NCBI GenBank assembly: GCA_965198755.1
Contig: OZ240673.1
Span: forward strand, 806,001 to 870,000
DNA: 64,000 nt
DNA from: BOG-908 sp963692875
Lineage (GTDB): Bacteria > Pseudomonadota > Alphaproteobacteria > Acetobacterales > Acetobacteraceae
Reading direction: 5' to 3'
Shown here: piece by piece, positions 48,450 through 56,695 of the stretch
How the letters are laid out: every line of letters starts with the position of its first letter
How positions within the stretch are numbered: position 1 is the stretch's first letter
Notes under the pieces: model-generated
Database searches by the model: none
Told to the model about the DNA's origin: nothing
Seen by the model: only the letters and a program-made list of their open reading frames with translations
Made by a program: the position numbers and the translations under genes

Positions 48450-49445
48450 TTGCCGCCCGACCCCCGCGAGAACCCCTGCCTGATCGGCCACGCCGCCGCC
48501 GCCGCCGCCATCGAGGGCGCACTGTCCGGCGGCCGACTGCACCACGCCTGGCTGATCACCGGCCCGGAAGGCGTGGGCAAGGCCACGCTCGCCTACCGCT
48601 TTGCCCGCCGCCTGCTCGCCGGCGGCGCCACGCTGGACATGGCGCCCACCGACCCGGTGTTCCGCCGCGTGGCCGCCGGCACCCACGCCGACCTGCTCAC
48701 CATCGAGCGCGAGTGGGACGAAAAGAAGAAGCGGATGAAGAAGCAGATCGCGGCGGAAACCGCGCGGCAGATTCCGCCCTTCCTGCACCTCACCCCGGCC
48801 GAGGGCGGCTGGCGCGTGGTGATCCTCGACGGCGCCGAGGACGTGAACCCGCAATCGGCCAACGCCCTGCTGAAGGTGCTCGAGGAACCGTCCGCACGCG
48901 CCGTGCTGATCCTGGTGTGCTCGGCGCCCGGCCGTCTGCTGCCCACGATCCGCAGCCGCTGCCGGCATTTGGCGCTGGCACCACTCAGCGCACCGGAGAT
49001 GACTCAGGCCTTGGTGCACTACCTACCCGGGGCGCCCCAGGCCGACCGCGACGCGCTGGCCAGCCTGGCCGAGGGCTCGCCCGGGCGGACGCTGGCGCTG
49101 GCCGAGGACGGTGGCCTGAGACTCGCCGCCATGGTGGGCGAGGTGCTCGAGGCCGGACCGGACATGCCGCTCCTGCGCGGCTACGAGATGAGCGACTCGC
49201 TGCGCGAGCAGGACGCGTTCGAGACGTTCATGGGGCTGCTGCAGCACGGCATCGCCGCCGCCGTCAGCGCTACCGTCCGCAATACGGCTGACGCGGCGCA
49301 GCGGCGGCTGGTGGAAACCAGGTCGCCGCTCAAATGGGCAGAGACGGCCGAGGCACTGCAGCGGCTCACGATCGAGACGGAGCGGGCGAACATGGATCGG
49401 CGGCAGGCTGTGATCGCGGGGTTGGCTCTGGTAAGGCAGCCGTGA
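48450..49445 (+). CDS. holB: DNA polymerase III subunit delta'
   Basis: A clamp-loader subunit, 331 residues. The AAA+ core has GHAAAAAAIEGALSGGRLHHAWLITG, the P-loop GPEGVGKATLAY, VVILDGAEDVNPQSANALLKVLEEP and the SRC motif in RSRCRHL, the delta'-type arginine finger region. The zinc-binding module of E. coli delta' is replaced by a charged insert (EWDEKKKRMKKQ). The TTG at 48450 has AAGAGG five bases upstream. It leads the conserved alphaproteobacterial set holB-metG-tatD-MBL. Confidence 0.92.
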   Translation: MPPDPRENPCLIGHAAAAAAIEGALSGGRLHHAWLITGPEGVGKATLAYRFARRLLAGGATLDMAPTDPVFRRVAAGTHADLLTIEREWDEKKKRMKKQIAAETARQIPPFLHLTPAEGGWRVVILDGAEDVNPQSANALLKVLEEPSARAVLILVCSAPGRLLPTIRSRCRHLALAPLSAPEMTQALVHYLPGAPQADRDALASLAEGSPGRTLALAEDGGLRLAAMVGEVLEAGPDMPLLRGYEMSDSLREQDAFETFMGLLQHGIAAAVSATVRNTADAAQRRLVETRSPLKWAETAEALQRLTIETERANMDRRQAVIAGLALVRQP

Positions 49446-49523
49446 GACTTCCAGGGGCTCTGCCCCTGGACCCCGCTGGGGCCAGTCGGCCCCAGACCCC
49501 GGGCTTCGCCCCAAAAGGCACGA
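49446..49523. repeat. Third palindrome family (AGGGGCTCTGCCCCT)
   Basis: The gap between holB and metG contains CCAGGGGCTCTGCCCCTGG, a GGGGCC/GGCCCC stem and GGGCTTCGCCCC, three consecutive hairpins. A related series lies at 25589-25638. Such GC-rich hairpin strings are common in alphaproteobacteria and may attenuate transcription inside the operon. Confidence 0.75.
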
Positions 49524-51092
49524 ATGACTTACTATCTTACGACACCGATTTTTTATGTGAACGGGCCGCCGCATATCGGGCACGCCTATACGGCCATCGC
49601 TGCCGACGTGATCGCCCGCTTCAAGCGCCTCGACGGCGTCGACACCTACTTTCTCACCGGAACCGACGAACACGGGCAGAAGGTGGAGAAAGCCGCCGCC
49701 GACGCGGGCCTGGATCCGCAAACCTTTACCGACCGCGTCTCGGCCGAGTTCCGCGCCATGGCCGCCACCCTCGGCATCAGCAACGACGACTTTATCCGCA
49801 CCACCGAACCCCGCCACAAGGCCGGCGTCACCGCCCTGTGGGAACGTCTCGCCGCCTCCGGCGACATCTACCTGGGCCACTACGAAGGCTGGTATGCCGT
49901 CCGCGACGAGGATTTCTACGCCGCCGACGACCTCACCATCCTGTCCGACGGCACCCGCATGGCGCCCACCGGCGCGCCGGTAGAGTGGGTGAGGGAGCCC
50001 AACTACCTCTTCCGCCTCTCCGCCTATCAGGACCGCCTGCTGGCGCACTACGATGCCAACCCCGAGTTCATCGGGCCGCCTGGCAAACGCAACGAGATGC
50101 TCAGCTTCATCCGCGGCGGGTTGCGCGACCTCTCCGTCAGCCGCTCCAGCTTCCGCTGGGGCGTGCCCGTCCCGGGCGACCCGGACCACGTGATGTATGT
50201 CTGGCTCGACGCGCTGGCCAACTACGTCACTGCACTCGGCTACCCGGACACCGCCAGCCCGCTCTGGCGGTTCTGGCCGGCCGATCTGCATTTGGTCGGC
50301 AAGGACATCCAGCGCTTTCACGCGGTCTATTGGCCGGCCTTCCTGATGGCCGCCGGCTTGCCAGTGCCGCGCCGTATCTTCGCCCATGGCTGGTGGACCA
50401 TCGACGGCGAGAAGATGAGCAAGTCTCTCGGCAACGTCGTCGATCCCGCTGAACTTGTGGCAGAATACGGTCTGGACCCGGTGCGCTTCTTCCTGCTGCG
50501 GGAGGTGCCGTTCGGCAATGATGGCGACTTCTCCCGCCGCGCGCTGATTAACCGCCTGAACACCGACCTGGCAAATGGGATCGGCAACCTGGCCCAGCGC
50601 ACCCTCTCGCTGGTCGCTCGCAACTGCGACGCTCGCCTGCCCGAAGGCGGCTCGCCAACCGAGGCCGACACGGCATTGCTCGCGGCTGCCCGTGCCCTGC
50701 CGGAGAAGCTGCGCACCCAAATCGATCGCCAGGCCTTGCACGACGCGTTGGAGGAGACCTGGCGCGTCATCCGCGCCGCAGACAGCTACATCGACCAGCA
50801 AGCTCCCTGGTCCCTGCGCAAGTCCGACATCGTCCGCATGGCCCACGTGCTTCGCGTCCTGGCCGAGACGTTGCGCGTCCTTGGCACGGTCCTCCAGCCG
50901 TTCATGCCGGCTACCATGGCCCGCCTTCTGGACCAGCTCGGGGTGAGCGAAACCGCGCGTAGTTTGGCGTCCCTGGACACGCCGATGGTGGACGGCACCC
51001 CGTTGCCAACACCCCAAGGCCTGTTTCCACGCTGGGTAGAGGAGCCGTCGAACCTTCGCCTGACATCTAAGAAAGCGGTACTAAAAGATTGA
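49524..51092 (+). CDS. metG: Methionyl-tRNA synthetase
   Basis: Charges initiator and elongator tRNA-Met. The 522-residue protein has the class I signatures HIGH at 17-20 (YVNGPPHIGHAYT) and KMSKS at 297-301. The C-terminal dimerisation domain of E. coli MetG is absent, as usual in alphaproteobacteria. The tRNA-anticodon-binding helical bundle follows (LINRLNTDLANGIGNLAQRT). Its TGA overlaps the tatD ATG (TGATG). Confidence 0.97.
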   Translation: MTYYLTTPIFYVNGPPHIGHAYTAIAADVIARFKRLDGVDTYFLTGTDEHGQKVEKAAADAGLDPQTFTDRVSAEFRAMAATLGISNDDFIRTTEPRHKAGVTALWERLAASGDIYLGHYEGWYAVRDEDFYAADDLTILSDGTRMAPTGAPVEWVREPNYLFRLSAYQDRLLAHYDANPEFIGPPGKRNEMLSFIRGGLRDLSVSRSSFRWGVPVPGDPDHVMYVWLDALANYVTALGYPDTASPLWRFWPADLHLVGKDIQRFHAVYWPAFLMAAGLPVPRRIFAHGWWTIDGEKMSKSLGNVVDPAELVAEYGLDPVRFFLLREVPFGNDGDFSRRALINRLNTDLANGIGNLAQRTLSLVARNCDARLPEGGSPTEADTALLAAARALPEKLRTQIDRQALHDALEETWRVIRAADSYIDQQAPWSLRKSDIVRMAHVLRVLAETLRVLGTVLQPFMPATMARLLDQLGVSETARSLASLDTPMVDGTPLPTPQGLFPRWVEEPSNLRLTSKKAVLKD

Positions 51093-51871
51093 TGTTGATT
51101 GATTCTCACTGTCATCTCGATTACTACACGACGGCGGAGCGCCCTGACGTTCTCGCCCGCGCCAAGGCCGCCGGCGTGGGCGGCATGGTCACCATCGGTA
51201 CTCGCTTGTCCCAAGCGGCCGAGCAGTTGGCACTGACGGCGGCGGTGCCCGGGCTATGGTGCACGGTCGGCACCCACCCACATCATGCTGCGGAGGAGAC
51301 TTTCCCGCAGGAGCAGCAGCTTGCAGAGCTTGCTGCACATCCAAGCGTCGTCGGCATCGGCGAGGCAGGACTGGACTACTTCTACGACAGGGCGCCGCAT
51401 GACGTGCAGGCAGAGGTGTTCAGGCGGCAGATACGCGCCGCCCGCGCTGCGCACATGCCGGTCTGCATCCATACGCGCGATGCCGATGATGACACGTTCG
51501 AAATCCTGAAATCCGAACATGATGCGGGGGGCAGGTTCGATTTCTTGCTGCATTGCTTCAGCTCAGGGCGGGCGTTGGCGGAACGCGCTGTCGACCTCGG
51601 CGGCTACGTCAGCTTCTCCGGCATCCTGACGTTTCCAAAATCTTGTAAACTGAGGGGGATCGCCGCCGATCTTCCGGCCGACCGCCTGCTGGTTGAGACG
51701 GACGCCCCCTACCTGGCGCCGGTGCCGTTCCGCGGCAAGCGCAACGAACCCTCTTACGTGGCGCATACGGCCGCGGTGCTGGCGCAGGTAAGGGGGATGT
51801 CGCCGGACGCGCTTGCGGAGCTGACGACCGCGAACTTCCTCAGGCTGTTCAAGAAAGCAGTTCTTTTTTGA
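51092..51871 (+). CDS. tatD: TatD-family metal-dependent nuclease
   Basis: A 259-residue TIM-barrel hydrolase with 3'-5' DNase activity in homologues. DSHCHLDYY near the start gives two metal histidines; GEAGLDYF, HTRDADDDT, HCFSSG and VETDAPYLAP supply the other ligands. The normal end of the family (NFLRLF) is followed by KKAVLF and a stop that belong to the palindromic element. The ATG at 51092 overlaps the metG stop by one base. Confidence 0.93.
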   Translation: MLIDSHCHLDYYTTAERPDVLARAKAAGVGGMVTIGTRLSQAAEQLALTAAVPGLWCTVGTHPHHAAEETFPQEQQLAELAAHPSVVGIGEAGLDYFYDRAPHDVQAEVFRRQIRAARAAHMPVCIHTRDADDDTFEILKSEHDAGGRFDFLLHCFSSGRALAERAVDLGGYVSFSGILTFPKSCKLRGIAADLPADRLLVETDAPYLAPVPFRGKRNEPSYVAHTAAVLAQVRGMSPDALAELTTANFLRLFKKAVLF

Positions 51872-51983
51872 AAAAAAGAACCAAAAAACTTTTGTCTTTG
51901 GGGTACTCGCTGCGGAGCGGTCCGCGACAGCCGGGACAAAGTTTTCTTGCTTCTTTTTTCCTAAAAAAAGAAGGCCTTGCGTT
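51853..51983. repeat. Two-armed palindromic element, GTTC-type arm left
   Basis: Copy between tatD and the MBL gene. Its left arm provides the last codons and stop of tatD. The core is GTCCGCGACAGCC and the right arm ends AAGAAGGCCTTGCGTT just before the next ATG. Confidence 0.9.
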
Positions 51984-52778
51984 ATGCAAGTGATCATCCT
52001 GGGCTGCGGCGGCTCTGCCGGCGTTCCCCATCTCGGCGGCGAGGACGGCCACGGCGATTGGGCCGCCTGCGATCCCGACGAACCACGTAACCGCCGCACC
52101 CGCTCGAGCATCGTCATCGAGGCGCCGGACGGCCGGATACTCGTCGATACCGGCCCGGACCTGCGCGAGCAGCTTCTCGCCTGCGCTGTGCCGCGGATTG
52201 ACGCCGTGGTCTTCACGCACGCCCACGCCGACCACGTGACCGGCTTGGACGATGTGCGGCTGCTCAACCGGATCACCGGCCGGCCGATGCCGGCGTTCGC
52301 CACGCGCACCACGGTTGACGAGCTTGCTCGCCGGTTCGACTACGCGTTTCGTCCCTGGACGCCGCCCTATTTCTACCGCCCGGTGCTGGACGTCAGCGTC
52401 GTCGAGCCAGGCCAGGACCTGGCCATCTGTGGCGCCGTGGTGCGTACGTTCGACCAGGACCACCATGTCATGCGCACGCTCGGCTTCCGGGTGGGGCGCT
52501 TTGCCTACTCGACCGATGTCGTTCGGCTGGATGAGGCGGCATTTGTAGCACTCGCCGGGGTCGACACCTGGCTGGTGGGCTGCTTCCAGCGCCAGCCGCA
52601 CTCGACGCACGCGGACGTGGCGTTGGTGCTGGCTTGGCGGAAGCGCCTGGGCGTGCGCCGGACGGTTCTGACGCACATGGGCAACGACATGGACTGGGCT
52701 TGGATGCGTGCGAACCTGCCGCCCGACGTGGAGGCGGCGCAGGATGGCATGGTCCTGGATGTGCCCAGCACGGCCTGA
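51984..52778 (+). CDS. Metallo-beta-lactamase fold hydrolase (PhnP-like)
   Basis: A 264-residue MBL-fold phosphodiesterase-like protein. GCGGSAGVPHLG opens the fold, HAHADH at 79-84 is the main metal motif, DTGPDLR precedes it, HHVMRTLGFRVG and YSTDVV follow, and LTHMGNDMDW near the C-terminus gives the last histidine. PhnP-type enzymes cleave cyclic phosphodiesters; in alphaproteobacteria the gene regularly follows tatD, possibly in nucleic acid turnover. The ATG is directly after the palindromic element. Confidence 0.9.
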   Translation: MQVIILGCGGSAGVPHLGGEDGHGDWAACDPDEPRNRRTRSSIVIEAPDGRILVDTGPDLREQLLACAVPRIDAVVFTHAHADHVTGLDDVRLLNRITGRPMPAFATRTTVDELARRFDYAFRPWTPPYFYRPVLDVSVVEPGQDLAICGAVVRTFDQDHHVMRTLGFRVGRFAYSTDVVRLDEAAFVALAGVDTWLVGCFQRQPHSTHADVALVLAWRKRLGVRRTVLTHMGNDMDWAWMRANLPPDVEAAQDGMVLDVPSTA

Positions 52779-52847
52779 CGGCGGGTCTCTCCCTGGCTGG
52801 CTGGTGGGGCACGTAGTCACCTGCGCAGCTCGGCTTGCCGGCAGCGC

Positions 52848-52983
52848 TGCCAGAAAGGCCTGCTTTTTTAAACAAAAGCAGCAAAAAAACTTTATCTCTG
52901 ATGTCGCAGTTCGTTCTACAGCGCGCACCCAAGCAACAAAAGTTTTTTGGTTCTTTTTTTCAAAAAAGAACTGCTTGCTTACC
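52848..52983. repeat. Two-armed palindromic element, GGTTC arm right
   Basis: Copy in the convergent gap between the MBL gene and the RepL-like gene. The left arm is of the GGCCTGC type with mismatches (GCTTTTTTAAACAAAAGC) and the core is GATGTCGCAG, diverged from the consensus. Confidence 0.85.
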
Positions 52984-53076
52984 TTGCACGTGGTCCGGAT
53001 AGCGGTTCGCTCCTGCGCTGACATGAGCATCCAGATCGGCCGGTCATACGAGCCAAAGAGCTAGCTGCCGGGTCGT

Positions 53077-53547
53077 TCAATTGGCATAATATTCCTTCTG
53101 CGACTGCTCGGCTGGCGGATTGATTACTTGGGGCGCCTGCCTGGCCTTTTGGCGTTGGAACGCGTGGAAGCCGTCTACTGATCCGCGCCAGCCATAGTCC
53201 GAACTTAGCCGCCATTCTGTGACCGGCCCGGCTCCTTTTCGTTCCACCACACCCTGCTCGTGCAGCTCTGTCAGGGCGCGACTCACGCTCGCCTGTGTCA
53301 TGCCGAGTTCGCCAGCCAAGCTGCTCTGATCGAGGCGCTTGAAAGTCTCGTAGTTGAGGTGCTGTGGAAGCACGAGCATCACGCGCAGTGTGGCTCCGCT
53401 GGTCAGCCGCTTTGCGAGTTCAGCGGTCGCCTCTGAAAACGTCGTGTGAAACATCCTGCCGTAGCTTCTCCCAGGCGGCCGCGGCTCCGACACCGCGACG
53501 CGCTGCCCTGTGTCGAGGTGCAGCACGCCTACCTTAGCACCCGCCAT
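53077..53547 (-). CDS. RepL-like/MarR-type winged-helix protein
   Basis: A 156-residue DNA-binding protein. The segment LDQSSLAGELGMTQASVSRALTELHEQGVVERKG (about 72-105) is a winged helix, and the following EWRLSSDYGWRGSVDGFHAFQ matches the C-terminus of RepL-type plasmid replication or firmicute-like maintenance proteins, where LNPxFGWKG is conserved. It may be a replication-protein relic or a transcription factor. A TATAAT-like -10 box (53567-53572 on the minus strand) lies 20 bases upstream of the ATG, without a good -35. It marks the left edge of the accessory island. Confidence 0.65.
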   Translation of the reverse strand: MAGAKVGVLHLDTGQRVAVSEPRPPGRSYGRMFHTTFSEATAELAKRLTSGATLRVMLVLPQHLNYETFKRLDQSSLAGELGMTQASVSRALTELHEQGVVERKGAGPVTEWRLSSDYGWRGSVDGFHAFQRQKARQAPQVINPPAEQSQKEYYAN

Positions 53548-54141
53548 TATGCACCGTCAGCATGATATTATACACTGGTGGATAAAGGCAGACTGCAGCG
53601 CGTTGGCACAATGGAGATTCTGTGTCCCCGCCTCATGAGTCGTCATCCCGACCCGGTTGGGCGGCGCGGACGCTTGCGGATATCCGGCGACGCCCCGCTT
53701 AGGGTCCGAATTTTGCCCACAGGGGCGAGCTGGCAGAGGCACGGCGCGGGCTCCGTGAGTAGATCGATCCGGGGCAACTCGCGGTTGAGCGTGGCACAGT
53801 TCTTGCGCATACGGTAATATGCGCCGGCGCACGTCCTAGCCGGGTTTGTGCTGCAGCCGAGGGTGCGGGGGATCGCGATGCGGGTCGCGGTCCCCTCGTC
53901 CCGGCCCGGTGCCAGCTACCAACCAAGCTGCCGAGCCGGGCAGAGGCTAACGGGCGGCCTGGTGACGCGCCAGGCCTGGTCCTGCACCGCCAGGCTGCCG
54001 GCCGACCCCCAACGATCCTGCTGCACCCTCCGGTTTTCTTGCCTAGCTGGCTTCGCCTGGCCCTATTGTTCCAGTTTGTGACCGATCTGGAAAACAGGCG
54101 GGTATCAGGGTGCGGGCACACCCGCGAAACGAGGCAGCAGG
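53548..54141. other. Gene-free accessory DNA
   Basis: Open frames here lack start signals and family resemblance. It probably holds promoters for the RepL-like gene on the left and the DUF5681 gene on the right. Confidence 0.5.
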
Positions 54142-54621
54142 ATGCAACACAGGCCGTACGGCGGCAACGACGATCTCGGCCGCGCCGGCGAGCTGCTTCC
54201 GCCCTCTCCGCGCGATGGCATGGGCCGGTTTTTGCCTGGCTACAGCGGCAACCCTTCTGGCCGGCCCGTGGTGCTGGCCGAGCTGCGCGCGGCCGCGGCG
54301 ATGTGCAGCCTGGGCAGCATCGAGGTGCTGCGCCGGCTGCGCGACGACGAGAGCGTGGCGCCGACGGTGCGCGCGGGTGCGGCTGACCGGTTGTTGCAGT
54401 GGGCGTATGGCGGGCCGGCCGGCGGCAAGCAGACAAAGCAGGTGACGGCGGCCGAGCTGAGCGACGCCGACCTCGATGAGTTGTGCGGGCCGGACGAGGA
54501 TGCGCCGGGGCCTGAGATGTTCGGCATGGGCGACCACACCGACGAGCTGGCGATTGTCAGCCAGCGCGAGGATTTGCCCGGCGCCGGCAATGTGGTTTGT
54601 CTACCGCGCGCTGATGAGTGA
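54142..54621 (+). CDS. DUF5681-like protein
   Basis: A 159-residue protein with GRFLPGYSGNPSGRPV at 28-43, the short motif that defines DUF5681 proteins, many of which lie next to phage terminase genes or in mobile DNA. The rest is helical and acidic (ELSDADLDELCGPDEDAPGPE). No terminase large subunit is present in this window. The ATG at 54142 is preceded by GAGGCAGCAGG. It supports a phage- or plasmid-derived origin of the island. Confidence 0.72.
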   Translation: MQHRPYGGNDDLGRAGELLPPSPRDGMGRFLPGYSGNPSGRPVVLAELRAAAAMCSLGSIEVLRRLRDDESVAPTVRAGAADRLLQWAYGGPAGGKQTKQVTAAELSDADLDELCGPDEDAPGPEMFGMGDHTDELAIVSQREDLPGAGNVVCLPRADE

Positions 54622-54639
54622 CCCGCGATCAGCAGCGCA

Positions 54640-54683
54640 GAGAACAAAAGTTTTTTGCTTCTTTTTTTCAAAAAAGAAGGCGA
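54640..54683. repeat. Solo CTTC-type arm of the palindromic element
   Basis: ACAAAAGTTTTTTGCTTC and the complementary AAAAAAGAAGGCG form a right-type arm without partner, directly before a G-rich hairpin. Confidence 0.75.
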
Positions 54684-54715
54684 GCCCCCCTCATGGGGGG
54701 CGCTGCAACGGGGGT
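54682..54715. repeat. C6/G6 hairpin repeat, copy 1
   Basis: GAGCCCCCCTCATGGGGGGC and GCTGCAACGGGGG: a stem of six C and six G and a conserved tail. Copy 2 is at 55192. This copy sits in the leader of the small gene at 54722, close enough to affect translation. Confidence 0.75.
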
Positions 54716-54721
54716 GACTGC

Positions 54722-54952
54722 ATGAGCCGATCCGCTTCGCAACTGGCCGCCGTGCTTGGCCTGGTCGATCTCGATTGTCCGTTGGTGCGGCTGCAGCTGG
54801 TCAAAGCGCTGTCTTTGCCGCCGCGGCATCGCGGGTCTGACCTGGTGGCACGGCGCGCGCGCTTCGTGGCCGAGTTCCAGGAGCGCACGCGCGAGGCCTG
54901 CGAGGGCCTGGCCGCGCTGGCCGAGCGCGCGCCGGAGACCTGCGTACACTGA
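54722..54952 (+). CDS. Small hypothetical helical protein
   Basis: A 76-residue protein (MSRSASQLAAVLGLVDLDC start) rich in Leu, Ala and Arg, likely helical throughout, with no membrane segment. I do not recognise it. The ATG at 54722 follows a G-rich sequence (ACGGGGGTGACTGC) and a hairpin rather than a clear ribosome-binding site. Between the DUF5681 gene and the GC-rich block, it is probably an accessory gene of mobile origin. Confidence 0.5.
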   Translation: MSRSASQLAAVLGLVDLDCPLVRLQLVKALSLPPRHRGSDLVARRARFVAEFQERTREACEGLAALAERAPETCVH

Positions 54953-54954
54953 GC

Positions 54955-54994
54955 CGAGACAAAGTTTTTTGGTTCTTTTTCTCAAAAAGGAACG
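54955..54994. repeat. Solo GGTTC-type arm of the palindromic element
   Basis: ACAAAGTTTTTTGGTTC followed by CAAAAAGGAACGCC, a slightly degraded right arm that marks the left edge of the GC-rich block. Confidence 0.7.
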
Positions 54995-55959
54995 CCAGTG
55001 GGACGACGCGAGCGCTGCTGATGCGCGCGGGGCATACCCCGCACGTGCAGCCAGGCCGGAAATCCGGCGGGGGCGCAGGCCTGGCGATGGCGGGCCGGGT
55101 TGCGGGCGGTGCGGCGCCCTTGCGCGCCGCACCGCACGCGGCCCTGCCCGGCCTGGCGCCTGGCTTGCGCGCGCGCCGGATCTCCGGCCGCGAGCCCCCC
55201 TTGGGGGGGCGCTGCAACGGGGGGTGCCCGGTGCGGGCGAGCGACGGCGCCGGCGACGGGTGTTGAGCAGCACAGCGCGCCCCCGCTTGCTCTTGGGGGG
55301 CGCGCGAGCGAGGCGAGGCCGCGCCCCGAGCACGCCGCAGGCGCGCGGAGGGAGACGCGCGGCCGACGCCGAGCGTGCTGCTCGCCCCCCAGCGAGTGCC
55401 GACCCGCCCGTGAGGCCGCACACGCGCTGGCCGGAGCGCGGCCGGGTTGCGCGGGCGGCGGGCGGGCGCGCAGCGCCCGCCTGCTGCCCGGGCGGCCCTG
55501 CCGCGCGCGGATGGAGCGCCTGGGGGCGGCCGATGGGCGGCGGAGGCCGAGCGCAGGGGGGCACGCGGGGCCCCGATGCCGCAGGCAGCGGGGGCAAACA
55601 CGTGCTGCCTGGTGCAAACGGCGTGACGGCCGGGGAGCCTGGCGGAGCGCAGCGCAGCCAGGCCGCGGCCCCTTGCGGCCGCGCCGGCCGGCGCGACGTT
55701 TGCTCAGGCGGCACACTGGCTCTTGCTGTTCAGACGGACGGACGACGCCCCCGCGCGAGCTGCACGGTGCCGAGCTGCGCGAGCTGGTGGACGCGCGGGG
55801 GTGAGCGGCCGGCCGGCTGGCTTGGAGCGGCGCACGCCGCGAGTGCCGTGCCTGGCGGGTTGGGGCGGTTCCGACCGCGCAGTCGGGTGCTGAGGGCCGC
55901 CAGGCCCGGTGAGCCCCGCGGAGGCGCACAGCGCCGGCCTGGCGAGCCCGGTGGGCGGC
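54995..55959. other. Very GC-rich palindrome-dense block without credible genes
   Basis: About 1 kb of DNA that is visibly richer in G and C than any other part of the window and packed with inverted repeats, for example GCGGGGCATACCCCGC, GCCGGAAATCCGGC, GCCGGATCTCCGGC and the C6/G7 hairpin. Long open frames exist in all phases only because stop codons are rare at this composition; their translations are Arg/Ala/Pro-rich without domain resemblance. It may be a structured RNA locus, an origin- or transfer-like region, or decaying mobile DNA. Confidence 0.5.
55192..55226. repeat. C6/G7 hairpin repeat, copy 2
   Basis: GAGCCCCCCTTGGGGGGGC and GCTGCAACGGGGGG repeat the sequence at 54682-54715 almost exactly, including the GCGCTGCAACGGGG tail. 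Confidence 0.75.
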
Positions 55960-56094
55960 TCAGGGCTTGTCGGGTGGTGGCGGCGGCTCGGTGCTGGAGC
56001 TGCTCGACCCGGCCGGCTTGCGCCTGGTGGGCGAGCTGCTCGACGCCGGCGACCTGGTGGACGTCGGCGCCGGCTTGCCTGTGGTCTTTTTCAC
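55960..56094 (-). CDS. Short Ser/Pro-rich protein, candidate
   Basis: A 44-residue frame starting GTG (KKTTGKPAPTSTRSPASS), rich in Ser, Pro, Thr and Lys, probably disordered. The GTG overlaps the stop of the preceding gene as GTGA, the arrangement seen for coupled genes, which is the main support for it. Function unknown. Confidence 0.35.
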   Translation of the reverse strand: MKKTTGKPAPTSTRSPASSSSPTRRKPAGSSSSSTEPPPPPDKP

Positions 56095-56321
56095 CGTCTC
56101 GCCCTCCTGCCCTGCTCTGCGACTGCGAAGCGGGCGTAGCGCGCGCCGGGGCCGCGCGGCGAGCTGGGGTCTGGCGCCTCGTCGGCGTCGATCGGTACGA
56201 GCTGTAGATCTGCGCGGCGGCGGATCCTGCGGCCGACGATGGCGGCGATCGGCAGCAGCAGCAGCAGGACCGAGCCGTAGGCGAGCAGCACGTTGAAGCT
56301 GAGCTGTGCGAGGATTTTCAT
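56091..56321 (-). CDS. Small single-pass membrane protein
   Basis: A 76-residue protein whose N-terminus (KILAQLSFNVLLAYGSVLLL and a further LLPIAAIVG) is a strong membrane segment followed by a basic stop-transfer patch (RRIRRRADL) and a polar tail. The ATG overlaps the stop of the preceding gene (TAATG). Membrane proteins of this shape occur among phage and plasmid accessory genes, but I cannot name a family. Confidence 0.55.
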   Translation of the reverse strand: MKILAQLSFNVLLAYGSVLLLLLPIAAIVGRRIRRRADLQLVPIDADEAPDPSSPRGPGARYARFAVAEQGRRARR

Positions 56322-56695
56322 TAAGACGTTGCTCCGGCGTTCTCGCCCTGCATGGCGGCGCGGGTCCAGTCGTCCACGGCGGCGTCGATCTCCTCGAGCG
56401 CTCGGTATGCCTCCAGGGCGCTGCCTGGGTCGTTCTCCAGCATGCCGCCGGCCGAGGACCAGACCTGGGCCATGCGCTCGGCCAGCGGGAGCTCGGCGGC
56501 GATGGCGCCGCCCTGCAGCAGGCCCCAGGTGGCATACTGGCTGAGGAGCTTGTAGGCCGCGGCCGCCACCGCCTCGGCCGCGGCGAAACGGGCGGACGCC
56601 GGCGAGAGGACTTCCGCGGCCGTGGGTGCTGCTGGTAGGCTGGCCCTCCCCCGATTCGGCTCGCGGTGATCGTCCAGCCGCGTCACTTCAGGCAT
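56321..56695 (-). CDS. Hypothetical helical protein
   Basis: A 124-residue Ala/Glu-rich protein, probably an all-helical bundle (about residues 30-115), with no membrane segment and no recognised motif. The ATG at 56695 overlaps the end of the upstream gene by eight bases, and its stop touches the start of the membrane-protein gene. The tight packing favours a real operon. Confidence 0.55.
   Translation of the reverse strand: MPEVTRLDDHREPNRGRASLPAAPTAAEVLSPASARFAAAEAVAAAAYKLLSQYATWGLLQGGAIAAELPLAERMAQVWSSAGGMLENDPGSALEAYRALEEIDAAVDDWTRAAMQGENAGATS

Noticed and set aside
54668..56207. Several frames of 260-480 codons in the GC-rich block
   Set aside because: They overlap each other in many phases, have Arg/Ala/Pro/Cys-rich translations and no plausible start signals. 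Stops are rare there because of composition.
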